Source: Shewanella sp. ANA-3
GTDB lineage: Bacteria; Pseudomonadota; Gammaproteobacteria; Enterobacterales; Shewanellaceae
Length of the DNA stretch: 64,000 nucleotides
NCBI RefSeq assembly: GCF_000203935.1
Contig: NC_008577.1
Location: 558,001-622,000 of the forward strand
Direction of reading: 5' to 3'
The first letter of the stretch is position 1, and each line of letters opens with the position of its first letter. Below, in pieces: positions 54,889-63,974 of this stretch. A model generated the notes under the pieces. The model had not been told where the DNA came from. It was given only the letters and a program-made list of their open reading frames with translations, and did not search any database. Made by a program: the position numbers and the translations under genes.

Positions 54889-55944
54889 ATGTCCAAAAGT
54901 AAACTCATCATCGCCGTTCCACTATTGCTCGCCGCCGTTGCGGGTGGCGGTTATTACTGGTGGACGCAAGTACGTTTTATCGAAACCACTGACAACGCCT
55001 ATGTCGAGGCCGATATCTCCCATGTGAGCGTGAAAGTCCCAGGTTATGTGGTGTTATCCGATGTGACCGATAACCAACATGTGCGCAAGGGCGAGTTATT
55101 AGCGCAACTTGAAGATAATCAGTTTAGCGCTAAAGTCAGCCAAGCCGAGGCGTTACTCGCCAGTGCTAAGGCCGATATGCAAACCTTAGCCGCTAAGGTG
55201 GAATTGCAGCACGCGTTGATCAGCCAAGCGAGTGCGGGCGTGGTGGCGGCGCAGGCCGACAAACTGCGTGCCGAGCAACAGTTAAGCCGAGCTAAAAAGT
55301 TAAAAGTCAGCAACTACAGCTCACAGGACGATGTCGACCAATTACAAGCAGGTTTTGATTCCGCTGCCGCTGGGCTAGATGAAGCCAAGGCACTGTTAGT
55401 GGCTAAAGAGCGTGAGCTCGCTGTATTTAATGCCCAGCTGAATCAGGCTGGTTCTGTGGTTGAACAGTCGAATGCGGCATTGGAGCTGGCTAAAATTCAG
55501 CTTAATGATACCCGCGTGACCGCGCCTTTCTCTGGGGTGATTGGTAAACGCGGCGCTATGGTGGGGCAGTATGTACAGCCCGGCCAGGCACTCTACAGTT
55601 TGGTTCCGGATGGGGCTGTGTGGATCACGGCGAACTTTAAAGAAACCCAAATCCAACATATGCAACCTGGACAGTCGGTGCAGGTCAGTCTCGATGCGTT
55701 TCCCGACAAAACCTTTACAGGTGTTATCGATAGTCTGTCGCCGGCGTCCGGAGCCAAATTTAGTCTGCTGCCCGCCGAAAATGCCACGGGTAACTTCACT
55801 AAAATCGTGCAACGTATCCCTGTGCGGATCCGTTTAGATCTCTCAGCAGAAGAGGCGCGTGTCGTCCCCGGTTTAAGTGCTGTGGTCAAGGTCGATACTG
55901 CGTCGCATCCGACGACAGCCATCGCTGCTAACGTCGGTCGCTAA
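54889..55944 (+). CDS. EmrA-like HlyD-family adaptor of drug efflux pump
   Basis: The protein has 351 residues: an N-terminal anchor helix (about 5-26), a lipoyl half (TDNAYVEADISHVSVKVPGYV, DNQHVRKGELLAQLEDNQF), a long coiled-coil hairpin (about 85-200), a second lipoyl half (NDTRVTAPFSGVIGKRGAMVGQYVQPGQAL) and a beta-barrel. It spans the periplasm and links the MFS pump downstream (13-base gap) to a TolC-like channel encoded elsewhere. AAGGAG precedes the ATG. Confidence 0.88.
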   Translation: MSKSKLIIAVPLLLAAVAGGGYYWWTQVRFIETTDNAYVEADISHVSVKVPGYVVLSDVTDNQHVRKGELLAQLEDNQFSAKVSQAEALLASAKADMQTLAAKVELQHALISQASAGVVAAQADKLRAEQQLSRAKKLKVSNYSSQDDVDQLQAGFDSAAAGLDEAKALLVAKERELAVFNAQLNQAGSVVEQSNAALELAKIQLNDTRVTAPFSGVIGKRGAMVGQYVQPGQALYSLVPDGAVWITANFKETQIQHMQPGQSVQVSLDAFPDKTFTGVIDSLSPASGAKFSLLPAENATGNFTKIVQRIPVRIRLDLSAEEARVVPGLSAVVKVDTASHPTTAIAANVGR

Positions 55945-55957
55945 GTAGGTCGTTAAC

Positions 55958-57565
55958 ATGAGCACAATTGCTGCGGCACCTGAGGCTATAGTCGCGGGGG
56001 CTATACCGAGCGAATATGAGCGCGGTAGTCGCCGTTCGTGGATTGCCGTTTTCGGTGGTTTGATTGGCGCCTTTATGGCGATCCTCGATATTCAAATCAC
56101 CAATGCCTCGATGAAGGAAATCCAAGGCAGCCTCGGCGCAACACTGGAGGAAGGCAGTTGGATTTCAACGGCTTATCTGGTTGCCGAGATGATTGCGATT
56201 CCGCTCTCGGGCTGGTTAAGCACAGGGCTTTCGGTCAGACGTTATCTGCTGTGGACCACTGCTGCCTTTATCTTTGCCTCTATCCTGTGTTCGATTTCGT
56301 GGAACCTTGAGGCTATGATAGCCTTTCGGGCGTTGCAGGGCTTCTTTGGTGGCGCGCTGATCCCGCTGGCGTTTCGGTTGATCTTAGAATTTTTACCCGA
56401 GAATAAACGTGCAGTGGGGATGGCGTTATTCGGGGTGACGGCGACGTTTGCGCCCTCGATTGGCCCAACCTTAGGTGGTTGGTTAACTGAGCATTTTAGT
56501 TGGCATTACCTGTTTTATATCAACGTGCCGCCCGGATTGCTGGTGATGGCGATGCTGGCCTATGGCCTCGAAAAGCGCCCTGTGGTGTGGGACAAACTGA
56601 AAAATGCCGACTTAGCGGGCATTGTCACTATGGCGCTGGGCATGGGCTGTCTCGAAGTTGTGCTTGAGGAAGGCAACCGCAAGGATTGGTTTGGCTCGGA
56701 TTTGATCCGCAATCTCGCCATTATTGCCGCAGTGAATTTAGTGCTGTTTGTGTGGATCCAGCTTAAGCGCAAAGACCCTTTAGTGAATTTACGCCTGCTC
56801 GGTAAACGCGATTTTGTGCTTTCGACCATAGCTTACTTTTTACTGGGAATGGCACTCTTTGGCGCTATCTATTTGATCCCACTTTATTTATCCCAAGTGC
56901 ATGATTACACTCCGCTGGAAATCGGTGAAGTCATTATGTGGATGGGCTTCCCGCAGCTGTTGGTATTGCCATTAGTGCCACGTTTAATGCAACGTTTCGA
57001 CGGGCGTTATTTAGCCGCCTTCGGCTTTTTTATGTTTGCCCTCAGTTATTACATGAATAGCCAAATGACCGCCGATTACGCCGGGCCGCAGATGATCGCC
57101 TCCCAAGTGGTGCGCGCCTTAGGCCAGCCCTTTATCTTAGTGCCCATTGGTATGTTAGCAACGGCCCATTTAAAGCCCCATGAGAATCCTTCGGCTTCGA
57201 CCGTGCTGAACGTGATGCGTAACTTAGGCGGCGCCTTTGGTATCGCGCTGGTGGCGACCTTAACCGATAACTTGGCCCGTAGTCATTTGGCCCATGTGAA
57301 GGAGTCTCTGCCTGCGGTCAGCACACAGGCGCAGGATTATTTGAATCAGAGCGCCAGTATGTTGCAACAGGGCGGCTCGGATCCCTATACCGCCTCCATG
57401 CAGGCCAAGGTGCTATTAGGGCAAACCATGAGTCAGCAGGCCTATATTCAAGCCTATAACGATGTGTTTTTGATTATGGGTGCCATGTTATTAATTGCCG
57501 TGGTGGCTGTGCTGCTTATCCGTAAACCTCAAGGGCCAGTCGCCCACGATGCGGTGATCGAATAA
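55958..57565 (+). CDS. EmrB-like DHA2 MFS multidrug transporter
   Basis: Protein of 535 residues with 14 predicted helices, in the DHA2 (EmrB/QacA) family. LDIQITNASMKEIQGSLGA is the motif D1-like segment of the first helix and loop, and LFGVTATFAPSIGPTLGGWLTE is the antiporter motif C of helix 5. RALQGFFGGALIPLA is also typical. It is a proton-coupled exporter of hydrophobic compounds working with the EmrA-like adaptor. The pair is probably controlled by the divergent LysR protein. Confidence 0.9.
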   Translation: MSTIAAAPEAIVAGAIPSEYERGSRRSWIAVFGGLIGAFMAILDIQITNASMKEIQGSLGATLEEGSWISTAYLVAEMIAIPLSGWLSTGLSVRRYLLWTTAAFIFASILCSISWNLEAMIAFRALQGFFGGALIPLAFRLILEFLPENKRAVGMALFGVTATFAPSIGPTLGGWLTEHFSWHYLFYINVPPGLLVMAMLAYGLEKRPVVWDKLKNADLAGIVTMALGMGCLEVVLEEGNRKDWFGSDLIRNLAIIAAVNLVLFVWIQLKRKDPLVNLRLLGKRDFVLSTIAYFLLGMALFGAIYLIPLYLSQVHDYTPLEIGEVIMWMGFPQLLVLPLVPRLMQRFDGRYLAAFGFFMFALSYYMNSQMTADYAGPQMIASQVVRALGQPFILVPIGMLATAHLKPHENPSASTVLNVMRNLGGAFGIALVATLTDNLARSHLAHVKESLPAVSTQAQDYLNQSASMLQQGGSDPYTASMQAKVLLGQTMSQQAYIQAYNDVFLIMGAMLLIAVVAVLLIRKPQGPVAHDAVIE

Positions 57566-57601
57566 GACTGACTCATTTCGTTTTCGCAATGCGTAACCCT
57601 T

Positions 57602-57636
57602 GCGCCTTAATTCCCCTAGGATTAAGGCGCTTTTTT
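57602..57636 (+). terminator. Terminator after the emrAB-like operon
   Basis: The 10-bp perfect stem GCGCCTTAAT/ATTAAGGCGC with a 9-base loop is followed by six T. Confidence 0.92.
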
Positions 57637-57691
57637 ATGTGTAGACCTGTGATAGACTCGGGCTCTTTTCGGTTGTACGCAGAGCCTTTTT

Positions 57692-58165
57692 ATGTCGATA
57701 CAAGATTCAGTCGAGTGGCAAAATCTTAAATTTAATCAATTAACTGCTAACACTTTGTATGAGATTCTCAAACTGAGAGTCGATGTGTTTGTGGTCGAGC
57801 AAGCCTGTGCTTATCCAGAGCTTGACGATAAAGATAGACACCCTGAAACCCTGCATTTATTCGGCCTATCGCCCGCTGGTGAGTTACTCACCTATGCCCG
57901 CATTTTACCTCCGGGGCTGAGTTATCCCGAGGCCAGTATTGGCCGAGTCGTCGTGTCTCCTGCTGGACGAGGCAAAGGATTGGCAATGCCTTTGATGCAA
58001 CGGGCGATTGAATCGGTGCTCAGCACTTGGCCTGCTGCGGGGATCCAAATTGGTGCTCAGGATTATCTGAAAAGCTTCTATCAAAAACTCGGGTTTAGCG
58101 CCTGTTCCGAAATGTATTTGGAAGATGGTATTCCCCATATTGATATGCGCTACCAGCCTAAGTGA
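57692..58165 (+). CDS. elaA: ElaA-like GNAT family N-acetyltransferase
   Basis: The protein has 157 residues. LYEILKLRVDVFVVEQACAYPELDDKD is the ElaA hallmark near the N-terminus. The acetyl-CoA-binding motif A is IGRVVVSPAGRGKGLAMPLM, and GAQDYLKSFYQKLGF is motif B. It transfers an acetyl group from acetyl-CoA to an unknown acceptor. It is followed after 43 bases by an ABM-like gene on the same strand, possibly co-transcribed. Confidence 0.88.
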   Translation: MSIQDSVEWQNLKFNQLTANTLYEILKLRVDVFVVEQACAYPELDDKDRHPETLHLFGLSPAGELLTYARILPPGLSYPEASIGRVVVSPAGRGKGLAMPLMQRAIESVLSTWPAAGIQIGAQDYLKSFYQKLGFSACSEMYLEDGIPHIDMRYQPK

Positions 58166-58208
58166 TCTGGTTTTAACTAGCTGAATTTACTCTTATTAAG
58201 GAAATCAA

Positions 58209-58535
58209 ATGACGACAGTTACGGACTATAAAATCAATCAACAACAACTCGTTTGCGTCGCGAGCTTTTTAGCAAAAGAAGGTAAAACCGAGGCCTTGAT
58301 TGCGGCGCTCGCTTCGCTGATCCCCGATACGCGCCGCGAAGCGGGCTGCATCCGTTATGAGCTCAACGTCAGCCGTGATGAACCGCGCCGTGTGACTTTT
58401 GTGGAGAAGTTTGTCGATATCGCCGCGTTCGATGAGCACTGCGCTAAGGATGCCATTCAGCATTATTTCCATCAGGTGATGCCCGAGTTAGTCGAGTCTT
58501 TCCATGTGGAAACTTATCATCAAGTGATTGCTTAA
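58209..58535 (+). CDS. Second ABM-domain (YgiN-like) monooxygenase-family protein
   Basis: The protein has 108 residues, one ABM domain. VCVASFLAKEGKTEALIAALASLIPDTR and EAGCIRYELNVSRDEPRRVTFVEKF match YgiN-like quinol or small-molecule monooxygenases. The histidine in the FDEHCAKDAIQHYF region is usual. Cytosolic, probably dimeric. AAGGAAATCAA precedes the ATG. It lies downstream of the elaA-like gene, and the pair may be one transcription unit. It is not closely similar to the ABM protein at 52.8 kb. Confidence 0.82.
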   Translation: MTTVTDYKINQQQLVCVASFLAKEGKTEALIAALASLIPDTRREAGCIRYELNVSRDEPRRVTFVEKFVDIAAFDEHCAKDAIQHYFHQVMPELVESFHVETYHQVIA

Positions 58536-58915
58536 CTCACTGGTTAAGTCGCGTAGCGGCAGAGGCTTGCAGTAGCAAAAACCTTAATTTGTTGATTTAT
58601 TCGAGGTGGATTTGATACTGCAAGCTAATCATAAGTGCTCTGGGGAGGGGGTGATGGCTTAATCTCTATTCGATAAAAACTATTCACTGCCAAGTGTTAT
58701 CAGCGCGCTACAACTTGCATTATCGATTGTGTCATCGCGGTTTATTAATCCTTTCAATCCCATACCATGCTTTGTGCCTATCAAGTCGCTAAGCTTACTG
58801 CTTAACGCCGCCAATTACTGCGTTTAGGCCGGTTAACTCATGCTGGTCAGGTTTGTCGGGAGGCCATTGTCCTTCTAAACTTGATTAGTAATAGGTTCAT
58901 CTCCCACCCCTTCCT
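58536..58915. other. Gene-free spacer before the AAA+ regulator
   Basis: 380 bases of ordinary composition with no convincing reading frame, RNA gene or strong hairpin. It presumably carries the promoter of the AAA+ regulator gene. Confidence 0.5.
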
Positions 58916-60280
58916 ATGGATGAAATCGGTAAGCCTGCTCCCGCAGAAACACGTTGGAAACGGTGGTTGTTAGTACTCGACCCCGAGCAATGTCTGCCGG
59001 AGTGTAGTGAAGAACTGAAACAAGCGGCTTGGAACTGTGTAAAAGCAGTGTCGGCGGCCGAAGCCTTAGTATTGCTGCAAAAATATGAGTTGCGCGTCGC
59101 CATTGCCTTTATCAGCGACACTAACCAAACTGCGCTGGCGAAAGAAATTGCCATTATTCAAGCCGAATATCCCTCCTTGCATTGGATTGCCGTTACCGAT
59201 AGCGCCTTGGAGCAGCATTGCAGCTGGCTCAGCGCCGCTAATTTTGTTGATTATTACCATCGCCCATTTGATTGGAATCGCTTTGCCGATACCCTTGGAC
59301 ACGCTTGGGGCATGGCGCAGTTGACGCCATCGAAAGGAGGGAAGGGACCTGCAAAGGTTTTAACGACCATTAAGGGGGAGCATCCCTTATTGCAACAGCT
59401 GCGTCAGCGGCTGCATAAATTTAGTCAGTCGGATGAAACCGTATTACTGAGCGGTGAAACGGGCTCTGGCAAAGGACTATGTGCTAAAACCTTACATAGT
59501 TTATCTAAAAGGCACGAAGGGCCATTTATCACAGTCAATTGTGGCGCGCTGCCTACAGGGCTTATCCATTCCACCCTCTTTGGCCATGAGAAAGGCGCCT
59601 TTACCGACGCCGATAAACGGTATATCGGTCATTTAGAGCAGGCCCATGGTGGGACACTGTTTTTAGATGAAATTGCCGATCTCCCCTTAGACTTACAGGT
59701 CAACTTACTGCACTTTTTGGATGATAAACACATTATGCGAATTGGCGGCAATGCGCCCATAAAAGTGGATTGCCGTTTGTTATTTGCCTCCCACCAGGAT
59801 TTAGAGGCCGCGATTGACGAAGGCCGCTTTCGTGAAGATTTATATCACCGTATCAATGTGTTACGCCTGCATGTGCCAAGTTTGAGACAGTATAGCGACG
59901 AGGTCATGCTGCTCGCCGAACAATTCTTGTTAGAACATTCGGACAACTGTACTCAGTTTCATTTTAGTGACGAGGCCCGCTGTGCGATGAAACACTACAA
60001 TTGGCCGGGCAATGTGCGGGAGCTGCGTAACCGGATCCGCCGGGCTATGGTCTTAACCGATGACTGCATTATTACTGCGCAGTTGTTAGGGCTAGATTCA
60101 CTCACGGCAAACCGTACCAGCCAAGATCTCGCGCGCTGCCGCGCAGAGCATGAGGCAGAAGTATTACTGAAAGCCATTAGCGACCATAAACATAATATTT
60201 CCGCCGCCGCCCGCTCATTAAATATCTCCAGAGCGACCTTCTATCGACTCCTGAAAAAGTGTCAGATCAAGGTGCCTTAG
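58916..60280 (+). CDS. VpsR-like AAA+ enhancer-binding-type transcriptional regulator
   Basis: The protein has 454 residues. The N-terminal receiver-like domain (about 15-135) lacks the usual acidic pocket and lysine of receivers. The AAA+ domain (about 155-385) has Walker A GETGSGKG, loop 1 GAFTDA in place of GAFTGA, Walker B GGTLFLDEIADLPLDLQ and the arginine-finger region FREDLYHRINVLRLHVP. The C-terminal Fis-type HTH is NISAAARSLNISRATFYRLLKK. The layout matches VpsR-type regulators, in which c-di-GMP replaces phosphorylation and sigma-54 need not be used; the altered loop would fit that. The large exported-protein gene follows downstream and may be a target, which is inference. Confidence 0.82.
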   Translation: MDEIGKPAPAETRWKRWLLVLDPEQCLPECSEELKQAAWNCVKAVSAAEALVLLQKYELRVAIAFISDTNQTALAKEIAIIQAEYPSLHWIAVTDSALEQHCSWLSAANFVDYYHRPFDWNRFADTLGHAWGMAQLTPSKGGKGPAKVLTTIKGEHPLLQQLRQRLHKFSQSDETVLLSGETGSGKGLCAKTLHSLSKRHEGPFITVNCGALPTGLIHSTLFGHEKGAFTDADKRYIGHLEQAHGGTLFLDEIADLPLDLQVNLLHFLDDKHIMRIGGNAPIKVDCRLLFASHQDLEAAIDEGRFREDLYHRINVLRLHVPSLRQYSDEVMLLAEQFLLEHSDNCTQFHFSDEARCAMKHYNWPGNVRELRNRIRRAMVLTDDCIITAQLLGLDSLTANRTSQDLARCRAEHEAEVLLKAISDHKHNISAAARSLNISRATFYRLLKKCQIKVP

Positions 60281-60479
60281 TCCGTCTATTTATCCTGCGA
60301 CAGTCTGCTTCACCGCTGTGACACATCTTATCCAGTCATCTCTTTTAATTTCTTATATATCAATGCATTAAATTTTGGCTTGTGGCTTGCTTAGTGCAGA
60401 TGTTCACAATCCGGAATGCGCATATGCAGAGGTTGGTGGGTGCAGCGGGATTCCGTCCACAGGAAATGAGGAGAATGTT

Positions 60480-62195
60480 ATGAAACTCAAATTATTGTTT
60501 CGTACCCTTCTACTTTGGGTCTGCACATTGATGGTATACGGTGTACAGGCTACGGTAGATAAGGTCGAGCTGGATGGTAATATTGTCAAACAGACTACAC
60601 TCGATGATTGGCAAACGATTAACTTAGGTAGCAGTACAGCGAATGTCACCACAGGAGTGATTGCCGACTTGCCACCACAAACGATTTTTTGGAAAGGGGG
60701 CTCGAAAGACACCTTAGATGTGACCGAATGGTGGTACAAAGACGGTGCCGTACCCGATAAGGATGACCTGCGCAATGGATATGCAGCTGCCTATTTTATT
60801 AATAACGGCAGTGGTAGTGATGACTTAGTGTTTTACTTTGGTGCTGAGCGTTATGCCAACAATGGTGACGCTATTATGGGATTTTGGTTCTTCCAAGATA
60901 AAGTCGGCCCTGGCCCAGGTAATAAATTTACCGGACAACACCAAGAAAACGACTTATTTATCATCATGGAATACCCTCAGGATTCGAACTCTGTGCCCTT
61001 TGTACAAGTGATGCGCTGGGTGAATTCGGGTGGTGATGTCTCTGAACATTTAGAACTGCTCTATGCCTCTGGCGACGCCGGAGCCAAATGTTTATCCGCA
61101 GGTGATACTGGCGTTGCCTGCGCCATTACCAATGAAAACTCCGAACTTGCTGGCGTGGCCAATGGTTTGTGGCCCTATGAAAACAAAGCGGGCATACCTA
61201 ACACTTATCCCTATGAATCCTTCTTCGAAGGTCGTTTGAATGTAACCCAAGCCTTCTTGGCTGCGGGTGTGAATGAGATCCCTTGTTTTAGCAGCTTCTT
61301 GATTGAAACCCGGTCGTCTCGTTCTGAAACCGCCCAATTGAAGGACTTTTTGGGTGGCGATTTCCCTCTCTGTAGTATTGCGATTTCGAAAACCTGTAGT
61401 GCGACTGAGCTGACCGGTAGTAATCAATTCCGTATCGATTACACTTTGCAACTCACTAATACTGGGGTCGGTAGCATTGGTGCCGGTGAAACTGTCACCA
61501 TCAACGATACACCTAGCAACGGTACCGCCTTTAGCATTAGCCAAGCCTTGAGCGCGTTTGCTAATGGTGCTGATGGTTGGGCTCCTAACGAAATGCTGAC
61601 CTATACAGGGTATTACATCTCTGATGTGAATGGTGGTACTAACACTGTCGATGCCAGTGTGAGCTTTGGCTCTGCTAGCATTAGCGCCGATCCCTACACT
61701 GCAACCTGCGATTCGTTGGCGTTGAGTCCTATGTTGTCCATTGTGAAAAACTGTAGCGTATCATTGGCAGAAAACAGCGGTTTGGTCGCTCTGCGAAAAG
61801 ACTACGACATTACCGTCTGTAACACGGGGGACGCACCGTTGGATGTCTCTCTGACCGACTCTGTGGACAGTAGTTTAAATGCCACATTCAGTTTGGATTT
61901 TGCGAAACAGTGCTTGACCAACAACGATTGCGGCTCGGGTTATAGCTGCGATGGTAACAGCCTAATGTGTACTAATACGGCGGGTGAAGTGGAAGGTAAC
62001 TTTGGGGGAAATGTTTGTGAGTTAACCCAAAGCCATTACTTCCCAAGCACATTACCCACAGGTGCCGACGGTACTTTGTCTAACACCGCAACGGCGAGGG
62101 CGACTTCTCCTGTGGTCGATACGGGCGATTTAGCGACAATTGGTAACTCGGATACCGCGAGCTGCGACTTGTGTCCATTACCCGTGCAAGAATAG
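60480..62195 (+). CDS. Large exported surface protein with repeated DUF11-like domains
   Basis: The protein has about 571 residues from ATG 60480 (GAGGAG just upstream; an in-frame start at 60375 adds a tail without signal character). A signal peptide (first ~23) is followed by an N-terminal beta-rich domain (about 25-300) with many Asp/Asn/Gly loops (FFQDKVGPGPGNKFTGQHQEN). Two repeated modules begin with similar text: SIAISKTCSATEL (about 300) and LSIVKNCSVSLAENS (about 420). A Cys-rich EGF-like loop (CLTNNDCGSGYSCDGN) lies near 480-500, and CDLCPLP is at the end. DUF11-type modules occur in adhesins and surface proteins. No catalytic motif was seen. Confidence 0.75.
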   Translation: MKLKLLFRTLLLWVCTLMVYGVQATVDKVELDGNIVKQTTLDDWQTINLGSSTANVTTGVIADLPPQTIFWKGGSKDTLDVTEWWYKDGAVPDKDDLRNGYAAAYFINNGSGSDDLVFYFGAERYANNGDAIMGFWFFQDKVGPGPGNKFTGQHQENDLFIIMEYPQDSNSVPFVQVMRWVNSGGDVSEHLELLYASGDAGAKCLSAGDTGVACAITNENSELAGVANGLWPYENKAGIPNTYPYESFFEGRLNVTQAFLAAGVNEIPCFSSFLIETRSSRSETAQLKDFLGGDFPLCSIAISKTCSATELTGSNQFRIDYTLQLTNTGVGSIGAGETVTINDTPSNGTAFSISQALSAFANGADGWAPNEMLTYTGYYISDVNGGTNTVDASVSFGSASISADPYTATCDSLALSPMLSIVKNCSVSLAENSGLVALRKDYDITVCNTGDAPLDVSLTDSVDSSLNATFSLDFAKQCLTNNDCGSGYSCDGNSLMCTNTAGEVEGNFGGNVCELTQSHYFPSTLPTGADGTLSNTATARATSPVVDTGDLATIGNSDTASCDLCPLPVQE

Positions 62196-62216
62196 TTAAC
62201 TGAGTTGTGTATTAGC

Positions 62217-62244
62217 AAAAAGGGCCGTCATTACGGCCCTTTTT
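62217..62244. terminator. Bidirectional terminator between convergent exported-protein genes
   Basis: The 12-bp perfect stem AAAAAGGGCCGT/ACGGCCCTTTTT has loop CATT, with T-runs on both strands. Confidence 0.92.
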
Positions 62245-62255
62245 ATTTGCTCATA

Positions 62256-63974
62256 TTATCTATTTTTACCTTTGCCACCAGTACTTGTGCTGGTATCCGT
62301 CGTGCCGCCGCTTGTGGTGCTAGGGCTGATAGTGACAGTTGCGACTGCGGTCAGTTTGCCATCACTCACGGTGTAGCTAAAGCTATCACTGCCTTTAAAG
62401 CGCTTAGAGGGCACATAGGTCAGGGTATTATTAGCGTTGACAGTCACTTTTCCATTCAGTCCTTGAGTAGTGCCACTGATAAACAGGCTGTCACCATCTA
62501 AATCGCTGTCATTGGCCAGCACATTCAGTACAGTGCTCGCGCTGATATCGTTGAAATCATCATTCACAGCGAGTGGCGCAGTATTACTGGTTGCCGCAGT
62601 TAACAGTACGCTACCTGAACTCACCGCTTGCTGTGAGCTAGTTTGGTTGCTGCTAATCACTTTCCAAGTATTGCTACCGCTTGCTTGCAGCGCTTCTAAC
62701 GACAGTGTCAGATGCAGATTGCTTTGTGGCGCAAGTGTCACACTGTTGTTTGCTAAGTTTGCGTATAAACCCGCATCGGCTTGGGTTGTCAGGCTGTAAG
62801 TGGTTTCTGGGCAGGCGCTACTGTCATTGTTGGTGAGCAGCAAATCGACTGAACCTTGTTGCCCCTGTTGCAATTGTGAGACAGCCGCTTGTACCGTCAA
62901 GCTGCTAGTGCCACGGATACACTGAGCAGTACTGTTTTGCATGACTACATCTAACGTGACAGAGGAAGAGTCTGATGCGACGACATCGATACGGACACCT
63001 TGCTGTTCAAAGGATTGTCCTGGAGCCAAGCTGATGTCATCCCAATCATAGCTGCTGCTGTTTGGTGTTGGGTCCAGCAAAAAGCTGCTAGCGGCATTGT
63101 TGCTAGCGCCTTCACGTAATCTTACGCCATTGAGCATAGCGGCAGCTTCGGTGGCCAGTGAGCTATCAAATCCGGTTGGCTGGCGATATTCAACATAGTA
63201 AAACAGCTCGTTACCTGAAGAATCTTGGCCATTGGGAATTTTTAACAGCAGGGGGAAGTTACCCTCAGCCTCTACGGGAGATAGGGTCACCCGAGAATCG
63301 GCAGTGACGGTTTTGATGCGATCGCCACTCAGCCAACCTAATTGCTCCTTATGGAATGCATTGAAATGCTTAGGTGTATTAGTACCACTCATTGCACTGA
63401 GATAGTCGCCATATTCAGTGATAGTGCATTGGCTGCTGTCAGCTGTGGTAACGGCACCACAATCCTTTTTATTGGCATGGAATAAGCCAAGGTTGTGCCC
63501 CAATTCATGGTTAATCGTGGATAACTGTACTCGTTTGATCCAACTACGCTTGCCTGCCACATTGGCCTTACCAGACCAAGTACACTTAGGGTGAGTCGGG
63601 ATCAAGTACATAACATGGTCGTAATTATTGAGATTAAAGCCACGGGCACTGAGTTCTTGGTCAGCGGCTAAGGCGACGGCGTCTGTGTTACATACAGAGA
63701 CATCCACATCGACAGTAACTGGGCTGGTAGTGTCGCCCGAGAGGGAAACTGCGCCATAGGAGTTTTCTTCGTAGAAGGCCGAAGATTGATTAAACAACAG
63801 ATCTTGGATCTCGGCTTCAGTCAGTTTTACGATCGGATTGATCGCAAAGTTGACTTCCGCCACTAATACGCTTCTGTTGCCACTGATAGGTGTTATGGCC
63901 GAGTTGACGGTTTGAGCCGAAGAAGTCGTTTCATTGGTTTGCAGTAAGCTGACGCTGCTATCACTCACCTGCAA
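62256..63974 (-). CDS. Secreted zinc metalloprotease with cadherin-like C-terminal domain (5' partial)
   Basis: The visible part is 572 residues; the frame stays open to the right edge and no signal peptide is present, so the start is outside the window. A metzincin-type catalytic domain has INHELGHNLGLFHANKKDCG (zinc ligands HExxHxxGxxH) about 155-170 residues in, followed by the MSGT Met-turn region (YLSAMSGTNTP). This resembles gametolysin (M11)-like peptidases. C-terminally come a beta-rich domain and a cadherin/VCBS-like module (VNDDFNDISASTVLNVLANDSDLDGDSL, FKGSDSFSYTVSDG), then a Ser/Thr/Gly-rich tail ending GGKGKNR. It is probably secreted by type II secretion and degrades extracellular protein. 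Confidence 0.85.
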   Translation of the reverse strand: MQVSDSSVSLLQTNETTSSAQTVNSAITPISGNRSVLVAEVNFAINPIVKLTEAEIQDLLFNQSSAFYEENSYGAVSLSGDTTSPVTVDVDVSVCNTDAVALAADQELSARGFNLNNYDHVMYLIPTHPKCTWSGKANVAGKRSWIKRVQLSTINHELGHNLGLFHANKKDCGAVTTADSSQCTITEYGDYLSAMSGTNTPKHFNAFHKEQLGWLSGDRIKTVTADSRVTLSPVEAEGNFPLLLKIPNGQDSSGNELFYYVEYRQPTGFDSSLATEAAAMLNGVRLREGASNNAASSFLLDPTPNSSSYDWDDISLAPGQSFEQQGVRIDVVASDSSSVTLDVVMQNSTAQCIRGTSSLTVQAAVSQLQQGQQGSVDLLLTNNDSSACPETTYSLTTQADAGLYANLANNSVTLAPQSNLHLTLSLEALQASGSNTWKVISSNQTSSQQAVSSGSVLLTAATSNTAPLAVNDDFNDISASTVLNVLANDSDLDGDSLFISGTTQGLNGKVTVNANNTLTYVPSKRFKGSDSFSYTVSDGKLTAVATVTISPSTTSGGTTDTSTSTGGKGKNR

